Positions 8,497-15,785 of a DNA stretch of 42,432 nucleotides are shown here, piece after piece. Numbering within the stretch: the first letter of the stretch is position 1; every line of letters begins with the position of its first letter. Below the pieces are notes generated by a model, which made no database searches, had not been told where the DNA came from, and saw only the letters and a list, made by a program, of their open reading frames with translations. This stretch comes from CAZIRF01 sp964541755 (GTDB lineage Bacteria; Spirochaetota; Spirochaetia; Treponematales; Breznakiellaceae): positions 1 to 42,432 of the forward strand of contig CAZIRF010000024.1 in assembly GCA_964541755.1 (NCBI GenBank). Direction: 5' to 3'. Position numbers and translations under genes: made by a program.

Positions 8497-8570
8497 AGCC
8501 ATCTCTCGGAGTCGAACCGAGGACCTCGAGATTACAAGTCACGCGCTCTGGCCAGCTGAGCTAAGATGGC
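8497..8570 (-). tRNA. tRNA-Thr (TGT)
   Basis: This 74-base cloverleaf has acceptor GCCATCT/AGATGGC, D stem GCTC/GAGC, anticodon loop CTTGTAA (anticodon TGT) and T arm CTCGG-TTCGACT-CCGAG. The discriminator base is T and CCA is not encoded. The anticodon stem CGTGA/TCTCG contains one U-U mismatch at positions 29/41. It is the first gene of a two-tRNA unit with a strong promoter just upstream. Confidence 0.96.
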
Positions 8571-8584
8571 GTCGATCTGAGCTG

Positions 8585-8613
8585 ACTATATAAAATCACC
8601 CCAATCTGGTCAA
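8585..8613 (-). promoter_or_regulatory. Sigma-70 promoter of tRNA-Thr/tRNA-Tyr
   Basis: TTGACC (8613-8608) and TATAGT (8590-8585) are separated by exactly 17 bases. The predicted start lies about 8 bases before tRNA-Thr, as expected for a stable-RNA promoter. Confidence 0.85.
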
Positions 8614-8692
8614 CCACTTTAGATGATTTTCCCATCAAATTTTCGCAAAGACTGCGTTGTATTTCCGGTGTGTATTGTTTGCTTCACGTGTG

Positions 8693-9061
8693 TCACTGTG
8701 AAGCGAGATCGGGGCGCAGCGCCTGCGCACCATTGATATATACGAAAACGGGGCTGGTTTCGCCAGAGGCATAAAAGTGAATCAAAACACGGAGCATTGC
8801 CGGTGGAGCATCATCGCTTACGGGTTCGGCTACACAAAAAAGCGGAACTTGCCCCGCCCGCCCACTGCTTCGAAGTGCTGCGGCAGGATTTCGTGCATAC
8901 AAATCGGGGGTAACTGAAAAAATGATGGAGACAATATCAAGCTCCCCGATATGATTGCGCGCGAGTATTGTGTCATAGAGTTCCGCTATCTTTTCTTCTA
9001 TGTCAGATCTCGTATTATGGGCTCCCGTCGCCCCCCTGACCGCAAACAAACGCTTCTCCAT
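8693..9061 (-). CDS. aroH: Chorismate mutase, AroH type
   Basis: AroH converts chorismate to prephenate for phenylalanine and tyrosine synthesis. At 122 residues it has the size of the small trimeric AroH class. The residues expected in the active site are present: Arg9 (AVRGATGA), Glu79 (FCVAEPV) and Arg91 (MLRVLIHF), together with the family signature VSIIFSVTPDLYARNPAAALR. A GGGAG lies upstream of the ATG. Upstream on the same strand is a small membrane protein; downstream are the tRNA genes, separated by their own promoter. No other shikimate-pathway gene is in the window. Confidence 0.93.
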   Translation of the reverse strand: MEKRLFAVRGATGAHNTRSDIEEKIAELYDTILARNHIGELDIVSIIFSVTPDLYARNPAAALRSSGRAGQVPLFCVAEPVSDDAPPAMLRVLIHFYASGETSPVFVYINGAQALRPDLASQ

Positions 9062-9094
9062 CAGTTATATCTCCCGGATGAAAAAATAATCTTT

Positions 9095-9442
9095 TCAAAG
9101 TCCGTCGGATACCAGATCGACAAACGAAGAAAAGAAGGACATGAACAACGCAAAACTGGCGAGAAGAAGGTAGGTACACATACCCCCGATCCATTGCACC
9201 CTGCGTTGGTATAGCCACAGGAAGAGATCGATCAACACCCCGCAAAAAGCCAAGACAACCAAAAAAGAGGAACTCATCTTCATGAAGTTCATCAAGGCGA
9301 TCATACTCTCTTCGAGAAAGCCCTGCACACTGCCAATAACATACAAGAAAAGCAGCGCAAGGAGCCAGATAAAGAGGAGGGTTGAAGCCCGTTTCAAGAG
9401 CAAGACCATGAGGGGTTTATCCTGTGGTTTTACCAATTTCAC
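9095..9442 (-). CDS. Small integral membrane protein, unknown function
   Basis: This 115-residue protein is mostly hydrophobic, with about three membrane segments at residues ~15-40, ~55-75 and ~85-110. I do not recognise a family. The start is a GTG at 9442 with CGGGAG 7 bases upstream. It ends 33 bases before aroH on the same strand and is probably co-transcribed with it from a promoter at 9481-9509. Confidence 0.65.
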   Translation of the reverse strand: MKLVKPQDKPLMVLLLKRASTLLFIWLLALLFLYVIGSVQGFLEESMIALMNFMKMSSSFLVVLAFCGVLIDLFLWLYQRRVQWIGGMCTYLLLASFALFMSFFSSFVDLVSDGL

Positions 9443-9480
9443 GCAACACTCCCGGGGCTGGATGAATTCTCCCCCTTGAG

Positions 9481-9509
9481 GTTATGATGAATTGACAGGT
9501 TGTTGTCAA
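9481..9509 (-). promoter_or_regulatory. Probable promoter of the membrane protein-aroH unit
   Basis: On the minus strand TTGACA (9509-9504), 17 bases, then CATAAC (9486-9481). The -35 is perfect, the -10 moderate. TTGACA also occurs on the plus strand at 9492-9497, making a TTGACA/TGTCAA inverted repeat, but no matching plus-strand -10 was found. Confidence 0.55.
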
Positions 9510-9572
9510 TCTGCATCCCGAGCCCCGATAGTATCGGGAGCCCGGAGATCAAAGACCCGGCAGGTAAGTGTC

Positions 9573-10421
9573 ATGAAAAAAGCGGCAATCTCCCTCGTGT
9601 TACTCAGCCTCTGTGCAGCGGTCATTTTTTTTGTTGGATGGATTGACCTGCTTGTCCCACATGGAAAGGTCGCCGTTGTACGAACCAAAACCGGTGGTGT
9701 ATATCGGGAGCTTGTTGGCCGGGGTAGCTTTACCTGGATGTGGGAACGGCTTCTGCCCACAAATACAGAGATTATCATCCTCACGCCCCATCAAATCGAT
9801 CAGCGTTTTTCCACAAAAGGCACCCTTCCTTCTGCAGAAATATATCGGCAGATTGTCGGAAGCATGGATGCATTCTCCTGGGAGCTCGCCGGTCAATGCT
9901 CCTTTGAGCTCAAACCTGCAACGCTTGTTGATTTGGTAGCATCCGGCAAGATCAATAGTGATGAAGAGCTCTCCACCTGGTATGAGCGATGCGCAAAAGT
10001 CCTTGAGGCGGCAATTTCCCGTTGGTTTACGGCGGGAAACCTTGATGATCTCTGGTCTTCGGGAGGGCTCAAGCAGGGGCTTCCTGCCATTTCGGACGAG
10101 ATTGCTGAATACCTCAAGGCCGAATATCGTACCCTTACCGATATCAAACTGCAGCTCGATGTTGCGCGCTACCCCGATATTACACTCTACCGATCGGCAG
10201 CAGAACTCTACCGCATCCAGATAACAAATCAGCAAGCGGTTATGGAAGCAGCTCTCCTTGAGACTTCGCGGAACGGAATATACACCAAATTCACACTGGC
10301 CGAACTCGAGCGGTATGGGGCTCTTTTCGAAAAATACCCCTCACTTATCAGTTTTACCCTTGCCCTCGAGGCCGGTACCGATGGAATCAAGGAACTCCTC
10401 TCCCGATTGGGTACCCGCTAA
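9573..10421 (+). CDS. Membrane-anchored SPFH/band 7-like protein
   Basis: This 282-residue protein starts with a signal-anchor helix (residues ~4-24). The following ~110 residues read like an SPFH/prohibitin domain: HGKVAVVRTKTGGVYR, then GRGSF, then PTNTEIIIL, a RFSTKG turn and FSWELAGQCSFELKP, although similarity is weak and this is inference. The C-terminal half is helical (ISDEIAEYLKAEYRTLTD, RIQITNQQAVMEAALLE), as in SPFH proteins that oligomerise through a coiled coil. The start at 9573 was chosen because the hydrophobic helix begins there and CAGG lies upstream; an earlier in-frame ATG at 9492 would precede the signal-anchor. The stop is one base from the HIT gene, implying coupling. 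Confidence 0.65.
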   Translation: MKKAAISLVLLSLCAAVIFFVGWIDLLVPHGKVAVVRTKTGGVYRELVGRGSFTWMWERLLPTNTEIIILTPHQIDQRFSTKGTLPSAEIYRQIVGSMDAFSWELAGQCSFELKPATLVDLVASGKINSDEELSTWYERCAKVLEAAISRWFTAGNLDDLWSSGGLKQGLPAISDEIAEYLKAEYRTLTDIKLQLDVARYPDITLYRSAAELYRIQITNQQAVMEAALLETSRNGIYTKFTLAELERYGALFEKYPSLISFTLALEAGTDGIKELLSRLGTR

Positions 10422-10422
10422 A

Positions 10423-10911
10423 ATGCCATATTTCTTCAATTTCGAGAAAACAGCGTATCTTCGTGGAACGCGAACCAAGGATTGCATTCTCTGTACGGTA
10501 CTCACGGGAGCCGGGGAAGAGCCGGATTTACGGGTTCATGAAGGAGCCTTGGCCAGCGTGTCGCTCAATCTGTATCCCTACAACGCAGGACACCTTATCG
10601 TTTTTCCGAAACGGCACTGCAAGGATTTGCGTGAATTGAGCGAAGAAGAGGAAAGAGAGATATCAAAACTGATACGACTCTCGCTCGATGTACTGGAGGA
10701 CCTCTATAGCCCCTGCGCCTTCAATACCGGTTGCAATATGGGCCATCAGGCAGGCGCTTCCATCGAGCATTTACATTGGCACGTCATTCCGCGCTATCCC
10801 AATGAAATAGGCATAGCCGAACTGATTGCCGGACAACGGGTAATCGTTGAACACCCACGGGATACGCTTGAACGAGTGCAGGATGCGTTCAAATTCCGCA
10901 GTGGGAATTGA
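10423..10911 (+). CDS. HIT-family nucleotide hydrolase/transferase
   Basis: This 162-residue protein has the histidine triad motif EHLHWHVIPRY (His116, His118, His120), the upstream strand YPYNAGHLIVFPKRH, and a Cys pair CILC near the N terminus, as in HIT proteins that act on diadenosine polyphosphates or AMP-conjugates. It begins with ATG one base after the stop of the SPFH-like gene (TAAAATG) and has no good ribosome site of its own, so translational coupling is likely. It is convergent with the thiamine pyrophosphokinase gene and their 3' ends overlap by 23 bases. The exact substrate cannot be named. Confidence 0.88.
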   Translation: MPYFFNFEKTAYLRGTRTKDCILCTVLTGAGEEPDLRVHEGALASVSLNLYPYNAGHLIVFPKRHCKDLRELSEEEEREISKLIRLSLDVLEDLYSPCAFNTGCNMGHQAGASIEHLHWHVIPRYPNEIGIAELIAGQRVIVEHPRDTLERVQDAFKFRSGN

Positions 10912-11548
10912 GCGGGAAAATGACCAAAAAACGCCCCCTGGCAACCGCCAACTCAAGGCGTCCCCCTACACCACGATTCGAAATACCGGTATAACCGCGG
11001 TGCCATTGCACCCCATCCAGTTCCCATTTGAGACCATTGGAATGAATTCGCCAGGGGCCACAGCCCAGCGGTAAAACCGAAACCAGGGTATCGCGTTCAA
11101 TGGATATACTAAGGCGGGCCCCTGTTCCGGCCCCGGCTGCATCCAGACAGATGCGATCGTCTGTCTGTGTAAGCCAGCGCATTGGGGGAACAGGGCGCTC
11201 AAAGAGAGATAACAAGGCGATTTCATGGTCAAAGCGCCCTCCACCACCCCCAAACAGGCATACATCGGTACAACCGGCCCCATGCAGGATCCCGAGCGCC
11301 AGTTCGGCATCGGTCTCATCTTTGTCCTCCGGATAGCGCTGTACCATATCCGGATCAAGCCCTTCAAGCAGAGACAAATTGGACAAGGAATCCATATCGC
11401 CGACGATCTGATGACAGGAAACCTTGTGGGCACAGGCTGTTTCAAAACCCGAATCGGCAGCGATACGAAGCGAATAGTCATCAAAACGTACGGGACTATG
11501 TCCGCTGGGTGGGGCGTCGCCCCCTACAAACAACAAGCCTTTGAACAT
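10889..11548 (-). CDS. thiN: Thiamine pyrophosphokinase
   Basis: The enzyme transfers pyrophosphate from ATP to thiamine, giving the cofactor TPP. The 219-residue product shows the family motifs ADSGFETA, VGDMDSL (about 49-55) and DKDETDAELAL (75-85), followed by FGGGGGRFDHEIALLSLF. The C-terminal thiamine-binding sheet includes GCGPWRIHSNGLKWEL and ISNRGVGG. The start at 11548 (MFKGLLFVGGDAP) has AGGGG about 9 bases upstream; an in-frame ATG 96 bases further upstream would lie inside the divergent CCA-adding enzyme gene. No TPP riboswitch was seen upstream. Confidence 0.92.
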   Translation of the reverse strand: MFKGLLFVGGDAPPSGHSPVRFDDYSLRIAADSGFETACAHKVSCHQIVGDMDSLSNLSLLEGLDPDMVQRYPEDKDETDAELALGILHGAGCTDVCLFGGGGGRFDHEIALLSLFERPVPPMRWLTQTDDRICLDAAGAGTGARLSISIERDTLVSVLPLGCGPWRIHSNGLKWELDGVQWHRGYTGISNRGVGGRLELAVARGRFLVIFPLNSHCGI

Positions 11549-11576
11549 CTGTGCTTCCCCTAGTATCCGCGATAAT

Positions 11577-11584
11577 AGTATACT
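11577..11584. promoter_or_regulatory. Symmetrical divergent -10 elements (thiN / cca)
   Basis: AGTATACT is its own reverse complement and supplies a TATACT hexamer on both strands (plus 11579-11584, minus 11582-11577). On the minus strand an alternative is TTGTTC, 18 bases, TATTAT (11601-11572). No clear -35 is visible on the plus strand. Confidence 0.5.
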
Positions 11585-11593
11585 CAGTCTGGT

Positions 11594-12982
11594 ATGAACA
11601 AGAACCCTTTTCATGGCAGTTTTCCCCTTCCCCGCCCCTTGCAAGAACTCTCTGCCGTGTTCACCTCAGCCGGATTTTCCTCTTGGCTCGTGGGAGGTGC
11701 CGTTCGAGACCGACTCATGGGCAAGAAAGCCGATGATTGGGATGTTGCCAGCGATGCACGCCCGGAAGATACCCTCAAACTCTTTCCCCGATGTATACCG
11801 ACAGGGCTTCAACATGGAACAGTAACAGTACTCTTCAAAGGCCATTCTATTGAGGTTACCACCCTGCGAACAGAATCTGCCTATTCCGATGGACGACACC
11901 CGGACAGGGTCTCTTGGACGACCGAAATTGAGGAAGACTTGAGCAGGCGAGACTTTACCATAAATGCCATGGCAATCAATTTGAAGGATGCCAGCCTGGT
12001 CGACCCCTTCGGTGGCAGGGAGGATATCAAGAAAAACCTGATACGTTGTGTGGGGAGTCCGGCAGAGCGCTTTTGTGAAGATGCGCTTCGTCTTCTCAGG
12101 GCGGTTCGTTTCGCCTCCCGTCTCGATTTTACTATTGAGCCGGAGACCTTTTCAGCTATTGCCCCCCTGGCCTCACGTCTTTCCATGGTGTCAATCGAGA
12201 GGATACAGAGTGAGTTTTCCAAGATGCTTCAGAGCGATGTGCCCTCTCGGGCGCTTCAAATCCTGGCCGATACGGGCCTGCTTGCAATATTTTTGCCGGA
12301 ACTTGATGCCTGTCGGGGCGTCGAACAAAAAGGACGGCATGCATTTGATGTGTTTACCCACCTCATTCTTGCGGTAGATGCCTGCCCCAAAGAACGCCTT
12401 GATCTTCGTCTGGCTGCGCTCTTGCATGATATTGGCAAACCTGCTTCTCGCGCCCTCGACGAGCGCGGTGACTGGACCTTTCATCGTCACGAAGAAACAG
12501 GCCGTCGTATGGCCAAAGACATTCTCAGCCGTTTGCGCTACCCAAACAGTATTGTCGACACGGTTACCCACTTGGTTGGCGAACACATGTTTCACTACGA
12601 GGATGATTGGAGCGACGCCGCCGTCCGACGCTTTATTCGTCGGGTGGGACGAAAAAATATCGAGGATCTCTTTGTTTTGCGACGAGCCGACATGTATGCC
12701 ACGCGTAAAGAGCGGCCTGCGGATACTGCCCTCATGCCGTTTCTATCGAGAATTGAAGCAGAAGATGCACGCGGTAGTGCAATCAGCCTTAAGGACCTCG
12801 CCGTAAACGGTAAGGATTTGGCGGCGGCAGGCATAGTAAAGGGACCCTGGATGGGGCGTATACTCTCTGAACTCCTGGAATGCGTTACAGACAGTCCCGA
12901 TATGAATAACAGGGAAGCGCTCTTGAACTTGGCGCTGCGTCTCGACGAACGCAGAAAAAAATCACAGGATGCAATTTTATAA
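11594..12982 (+). CDS. cca: CCA tRNA nucleotidyltransferase with HD domain
   Basis: The enzyme adds the 3' CCA to tRNAs. The class II nucleotidyltransferase head has VGGAVRDRLMG and the metal-binding DDWDVASDA (Asp48 and Asp50), then SRRDFTINAMA and the ATP-recognition helix EDALRLLRAVRFASRLDF. An HD-type domain follows with LAALLHDIGKP at about residues 274-284, so it may also have phosphatase or phosphodiesterase activity. Length is 462 residues. All three tRNA genes in this window lack encoded CCA, which makes this activity necessary; a poly(A) polymerase role is less likely. No Shine-Dalgarno is visible, and a -10 hexamer ends 9 bases before the ATG, suggesting a leaderless mRNA. Confidence 0.92.
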   Translation: MNKNPFHGSFPLPRPLQELSAVFTSAGFSSWLVGGAVRDRLMGKKADDWDVASDARPEDTLKLFPRCIPTGLQHGTVTVLFKGHSIEVTTLRTESAYSDGRHPDRVSWTTEIEEDLSRRDFTINAMAINLKDASLVDPFGGREDIKKNLIRCVGSPAERFCEDALRLLRAVRFASRLDFTIEPETFSAIAPLASRLSMVSIERIQSEFSKMLQSDVPSRALQILADTGLLAIFLPELDACRGVEQKGRHAFDVFTHLILAVDACPKERLDLRLAALLHDIGKPASRALDERGDWTFHRHEETGRRMAKDILSRLRYPNSIVDTVTHLVGEHMFHYEDDWSDAAVRRFIRRVGRKNIEDLFVLRRADMYATRKERPADTALMPFLSRIEAEDARGSAISLKDLAVNGKDLAAAGIVKGPWMGRILSELLECVTDSPDMNNREALLNLALRLDERRKKSQDAIL

Positions 12983-12983
12983 G

Positions 12984-13024
12984 AGGCTCTTTCAAGCCTT
13001 GGTGAGTTATGAAAAAGCCTCACC
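12984..13024. terminator. Possible bidirectional terminator between cca and rnc
   Basis: Two adjacent hairpins fill the convergent gap: AGGCT/AGCCT (12984-12999) and GGTGAG/CTCACC (13001-13024). Neither has a strong U run on the plus strand, so termination is only inferred. Confidence 0.4.
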
Positions 13025-13054
13025 GGTCTGTTGTTTTACAGGGAGGTACACCAC

Positions 13055-13807
13055 TTACTCTCTATTCAATTCCTGCCATGCGATCTTGGCCGCAAGCTGC
13101 TCTGCCTCTTTCTTGCTATGCCCGGTTACCGGCCCGTACTCCGTATCTTTGACGGTAACACTCATCCAAAAAAGCCGATTGTGCTCTGGCCCGCTTCGTT
13201 TGATGAGTCGATAGCTGGGATATTGCCGATATTTGGACTGCGAAAACTCTTGCAAGAGCGTCTTGAAATCTTTTTTATGTCGATTTGACAGAACACGCTG
13301 AATTTCATCGAGCATGAAAGACGATATGAAGTCAAAAACAACTTGATACCCCGCATCCAAATAAATGGCCGCTATAAGGGCTTCGAAGGCATCAGCCAGA
13401 ATTGCCTTTTTGCGTCTCCCCCCGGAGAGTTCCTCCCCCTTGCCCAAGACGAGCAAGCGATCAATTTGATACTGAAGGGCAAGCGAAGAGAGGATTTCTT
13501 CCGACACTACTACCGATTTGATACGTGCCAAATCGCCCTCGGGGCGTTCCGACAGGCTGGCAAAAAGGAGGTGGGCTGTCACGGAACCGAGCACCGCATC
13601 GCCAAGAAATTCGAGGCGTTCATTGTTAATGGAATAACCCTGTTCATTACAGGCGGACCGATGAATAAAAGCGGTATGCAAAAGCGGATAATTCTTGATT
13701 TTAAGATTGTGTGTCTTGGAAAAAACAGAGAGTTCTTTCCGGCGATCGACACTTGTAATGCCTACCACCGGAAAAACACCGGAAGGTTTCAAAGGGCCCT
13801 CCGGCAT
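13055..13807 (-). CDS. rnc: Ribonuclease III
   Basis: RNase III cuts double-stranded RNA, including the rRNA precursor. The catalytic domain carries the signature NNERLEFLGDAVLG and the second acidic site ILADAFEALIAAIYLDAG; the C-terminal ~75 residues form a double-stranded RNA-binding domain (DFKTLLQEFSQ, GHSKKEAEQLAAKIAWQEL). Length is 250 residues from the ATG at 13807, which lies only 4 bases after the acpP stop. There is no good ribosome site, so coupling to acpP is likely. Linkage of acpP and rnc is common in bacteria. Confidence 0.95.
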   Translation of the reverse strand: MPEGPLKPSGVFPVVGITSVDRRKELSVFSKTHNLKIKNYPLLHTAFIHRSACNEQGYSINNERLEFLGDAVLGSVTAHLLFASLSERPEGDLARIKSVVVSEEILSSLALQYQIDRLLVLGKGEELSGGRRKKAILADAFEALIAAIYLDAGYQVVFDFISSFMLDEIQRVLSNRHKKDFKTLLQEFSQSKYRQYPSYRLIKRSGPEHNRLFWMSVTVKDTEYGPVTGHSKKEAEQLAAKIAWQELNRE

Positions 13808-13811
13808 GAGA

Positions 13812-14048
13812 TTAATTCTGCTGGGATTTGATGAAGTTGTAGGCATCGCCCACTGTTTCGAATTCGTTGGCCTTGTCGTCGGGGATGGAAACGCCCATCT
13901 CTTCCTCAATCGCGTAAACGAGTTCATAGGTGTCGAGGCTATCGGCCCCGAGATCCTGGCGGAAAGATGCTTCCATCGTTACCTTTGCGGCATCAATCTC
14001 GAGCTTGTCGGCGATGAGCTTCTTGATCTTCTCAAACAGTTCGTCCAT
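13812..14048 (-). CDS. acpP: Acyl carrier protein
   Basis: This 78-residue acidic protein carries growing fatty acyl chains on 4'-phosphopantetheine. The attachment Ser37 lies in the standard context DLGADSLDTYELV. AAGGAGAGG lies upstream of the ATG at 14048. It follows rpmF by about 160 bases on the same strand; that gap holds nothing clear apart from a short stem (CCGATTT/AAATCGG) at the rpmF 3' end. It is coupled to rnc downstream. The nearby coaD makes the CoA precursor that supplies the phosphopantetheine arm. Confidence 0.97.
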   Translation of the reverse strand: MDELFEKIKKLIADKLEIDAAKVTMEASFRQDLGADSLDTYELVYAIEEEMGVSIPDDKANEFETVGDAYNFIKSQQN

Positions 14049-14208
14049 TTCTAACCTCTCCTTGCGAGACACTGTAGTCAGGCCCGGCTGCAAAAGCCGC
14101 CAACACCTGTGTGACACTGTAGCATAGCGCCGCAGTATCCCGAACCGGATCGGTAAAAACCAACCCTGCCCGGAACATGACGTGACAAGCGATAGATTAT
14201 CTTCCGAT

Positions 14209-14397
14209 TTACGCTTTGGAAATCGGAGCCATAACCTGCTTGCCGCGATAAAAACCGCACTTGGGGCAAACGCGGTGCAAAAGCACCTTGTTGCCACAGT
14301 TGCCACACTCAACGAGATTGGGGGCAACGAGTTTCATGTTGATAGACTGACGCCTGCGGGTACGTGCCTTTGAAGTATTCGCTCTTGGAACTGCCAT
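14209..14397 (-). CDS. rpmF: 50S ribosomal protein L32 (bL32)
   Basis: This 62-residue protein begins MAVPRANTSKARTRRRQS, diagnostic of bL32, and contains a four-Cys zinc site (CGNCG...CPKCG), so it is the zinc-binding form. GAGG lies 8 bases upstream of the ATG. It heads the rpmF-acpP-rnc transcript and has its own promoter at 14440-14469. Pairing of rpmF with fatty-acid genes is a widespread bacterial arrangement. Confidence 0.97.
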   Translation of the reverse strand: MAVPRANTSKARTRRRQSINMKLVAPNLVECGNCGNKVLLHRVCPKCGFYRGKQVMAPISKA

Positions 14398-14439
14398 ATA
14401 ATGAACCTCACTAAACTGATTTACGGTAGATTACGGGGT

Positions 14440-14469
14440 ACTCTAGCCGATGAGCACTTGAAGTGTCAA
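14440..14469 (-). promoter_or_regulatory. Promoter of rpmF-acpP-rnc
   Basis: TTGACA (14469-14464), 18 bases, TAGAGT (14445-14440). The predicted start gives a leader of about 35 bases before rpmF. Confidence 0.75.
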
Positions 14470-14570
14470 GGCGAGGACCTTTCGGTGTCTACTGCAGTAT
14501 CGTGTGCCGGTCTCCGGACAGCTCGGCGGAACGAAATACCCATTCATTTACGACATTATTCAATATTTTG

Positions 14571-15062
14571 TCAAGCATGATTATCGGGAGGGAATTTTTC
14601 CAGGAGGGCCTTGGCGACAACCGGTGGAACCATGGTGGTAACATCCCCCCTAAATGAAGCGAGCTCCTTGATTGCCGATGAGCGAAGGACGAAATATTTG
14701 GGGTCGGTGGGCATGAAGATGGTTTCTATACCGGGGTTGAGCCCCTTGTTCATCATTGAAAGGTCGAATTCATAGGAAAAGTCATTCATGCCACGAACAC
14801 CGCGAATGAGTACCTTTACCCCCTGCTCATCGAGGAAATCAACCACGAGACGATCACAGAGCTTTACAGAGACATTTGGCAAAGGAGCGACAAGCTCCTT
14901 CATCATGGCAAAGCGCTGCTCGGGAGAAAAAAGGTATTGTTTTTGCGCATTGACAGCAATGACAATGACCAATCGTTCAAAAATGGCGGAGGCACGCTCG
15001 ATGACGTTGACATGTCCGTATGTAGGGGGATCGAAAGACCCGGGGAATGCGGCTACAAGCAT
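14571..15062 (-). CDS. coaD: Phosphopantetheine adenylyltransferase
   Basis: CoaD joins ATP and 4'-phosphopantetheine to dephospho-CoA, the penultimate step of CoA synthesis. The 163-residue product has the nucleotidyltransferase motif PGSFDPPTYGH (residues 7-17) and the C-terminal RSSAIKELASFRGD, corresponding to the ISST loop of the family. No Shine-Dalgarno precedes the ATG; instead a TTGACC-16-TATATT promoter ends 9 bases before it, so the mRNA may be leaderless. The gene is divergent from the lipoprotein gene at 15157. Confidence 0.96.
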   Translation of the reverse strand: MLVAAFPGSFDPPTYGHVNVIERASAIFERLVIVIAVNAQKQYLFSPEQRFAMMKELVAPLPNVSVKLCDRLVVDFLDEQGVKVLIRGVRGMNDFSYEFDLSMMNKGLNPGIETIFMPTDPKYFVLRSSAIKELASFRGDVTTMVPPVVAKALLEKFPPDNHA

Positions 15063-15071
15063 GTGCCAGAG

Positions 15072-15099
15072 AATATACCCCCGTCCACAGGCGGGTCAA
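15072..15099 (-). promoter_or_regulatory. Promoter of coaD
   Basis: TTGACC (15099-15094), 16 bases, TATATT (15077-15072), then 9 bases to the coaD ATG. Initiation 6-9 bases after the -10 would leave almost no 5' leader. Confidence 0.75.
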
Positions 15100-15118
15100 T
15101 ACAAGAGCACAGTATGCT

Positions 15119-15147
15119 TTGACGCAGTGGACAAACTGATGTATTAT
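15119..15147 (+). promoter_or_regulatory. Promoter of the lipoprotein gene
   Basis: TTGACG (15119-15124), 17 bases, TATTAT (15142-15147), then 9 bases to the ATG at 15157. It is a near-consensus sigma-70 promoter and again predicts a leaderless transcript. Confidence 0.8.
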
Positions 15148-15156
15148 ATACTCACG

Positions 15157-15729
15157 ATGAAACGAATTCTTTGGCTGTCGGCCTCCTTTACGCTGATCTT
15201 CGCCTCTTGTGTCTCCAGCCCCGAATCCGTAGACAATCCGGTAGATATTGAAGACACAGTCCCTGTAGAAGCAGAGTTTGAACCGGAAGAGCCCCCTGCC
15301 CCGATTCCCGATGAGCAAATTGATGAAGAGGAAGCCTTTGATCCATCCACCATCCCCGTTGAAGTCTTCAATTCAACAAAGATTGAAGTCCAACAGCTCA
15401 TTGAAAAACTCAATCTGATCATTCGATCCCGCGATTATGAAGGTTGGGTTTCTTTTTTATTGAAAGAATATCGGGAAAAATTGAGTTCCGAAGAATATCT
15501 CAAGACGATCTCGGCTTCTCCGGTATTGGTCAAACAGCGCATCACCCTCAGAACGCTTGAAGATTATTTTATTCACGTCGTTGTCCCCTCTCGTGCCAAC
15601 GATCGGGTTGACGATATTGAATTCATTGGACAAAACAAGGTCAAAGCGTTTACGCTTTCTGCCAAGGGCGTTCGCTTGCGCCTGTATGAACTGGAAAAAA
15701 ACGGTGAAGGTTGGAAAATAGCCAACTGA
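15157..15729 (+). CDS. Predicted lipoprotein
   Basis: The 190-residue product begins with a lipoprotein signal peptide (MKRILWLSASFTLIFASC) with lipobox FASC, Cys at residue 18, so it should be lipidated and attached to a membrane. A Pro/Glu/Asp-rich linker (~19-70) follows. The last ~120 residues form a compact domain ending KNGEGWKIAN, which resembles NTF2/SnoaL-like domains of stress or calcium/calmodulin-kinase association type; this is inference. The start was set at 15157; an ATG at 15139 would lie upstream of the -10 element. The secreted HEAT protein follows 56 bases later, probably in one transcript. Confidence 0.75.
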   Translation: MKRILWLSASFTLIFASCVSSPESVDNPVDIEDTVPVEAEFEPEEPPAPIPDEQIDEEEAFDPSTIPVEVFNSTKIEVQQLIEKLNLIIRSRDYEGWVSFLLKEYREKLSSEEYLKTISASPVLVKQRITLRTLEDYFIHVVVPSRANDRVDDIEFIGQNKVKAFTLSAKGVRLRLYELEKNGEGWKIAN

Positions 15730-15785
15730 CTGTTTGGGGCTACCCCATATCAAATTTGCCGGCCTTTCGGGGCATGGAGGAATCA

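Noticed and set aside
9492..9514. Plus-strand promoter for the SPFH-like gene at TTGACA 9492-9497
   Set aside because: No -10-like hexamer lies 16-18 bases downstream on that strand.
11100..11563. Several plus-strand frames opposite thiN
   Set aside because: thiN has the full set of family motifs on the minus strand; the others are antisense shadows.
11549..11600. TPP riboswitch upstream of thiamine pyrophosphokinase
   Set aside because: The gap to the divergent gene is under 50 bases, too short for a THI element, and no conserved THI-box core was seen.
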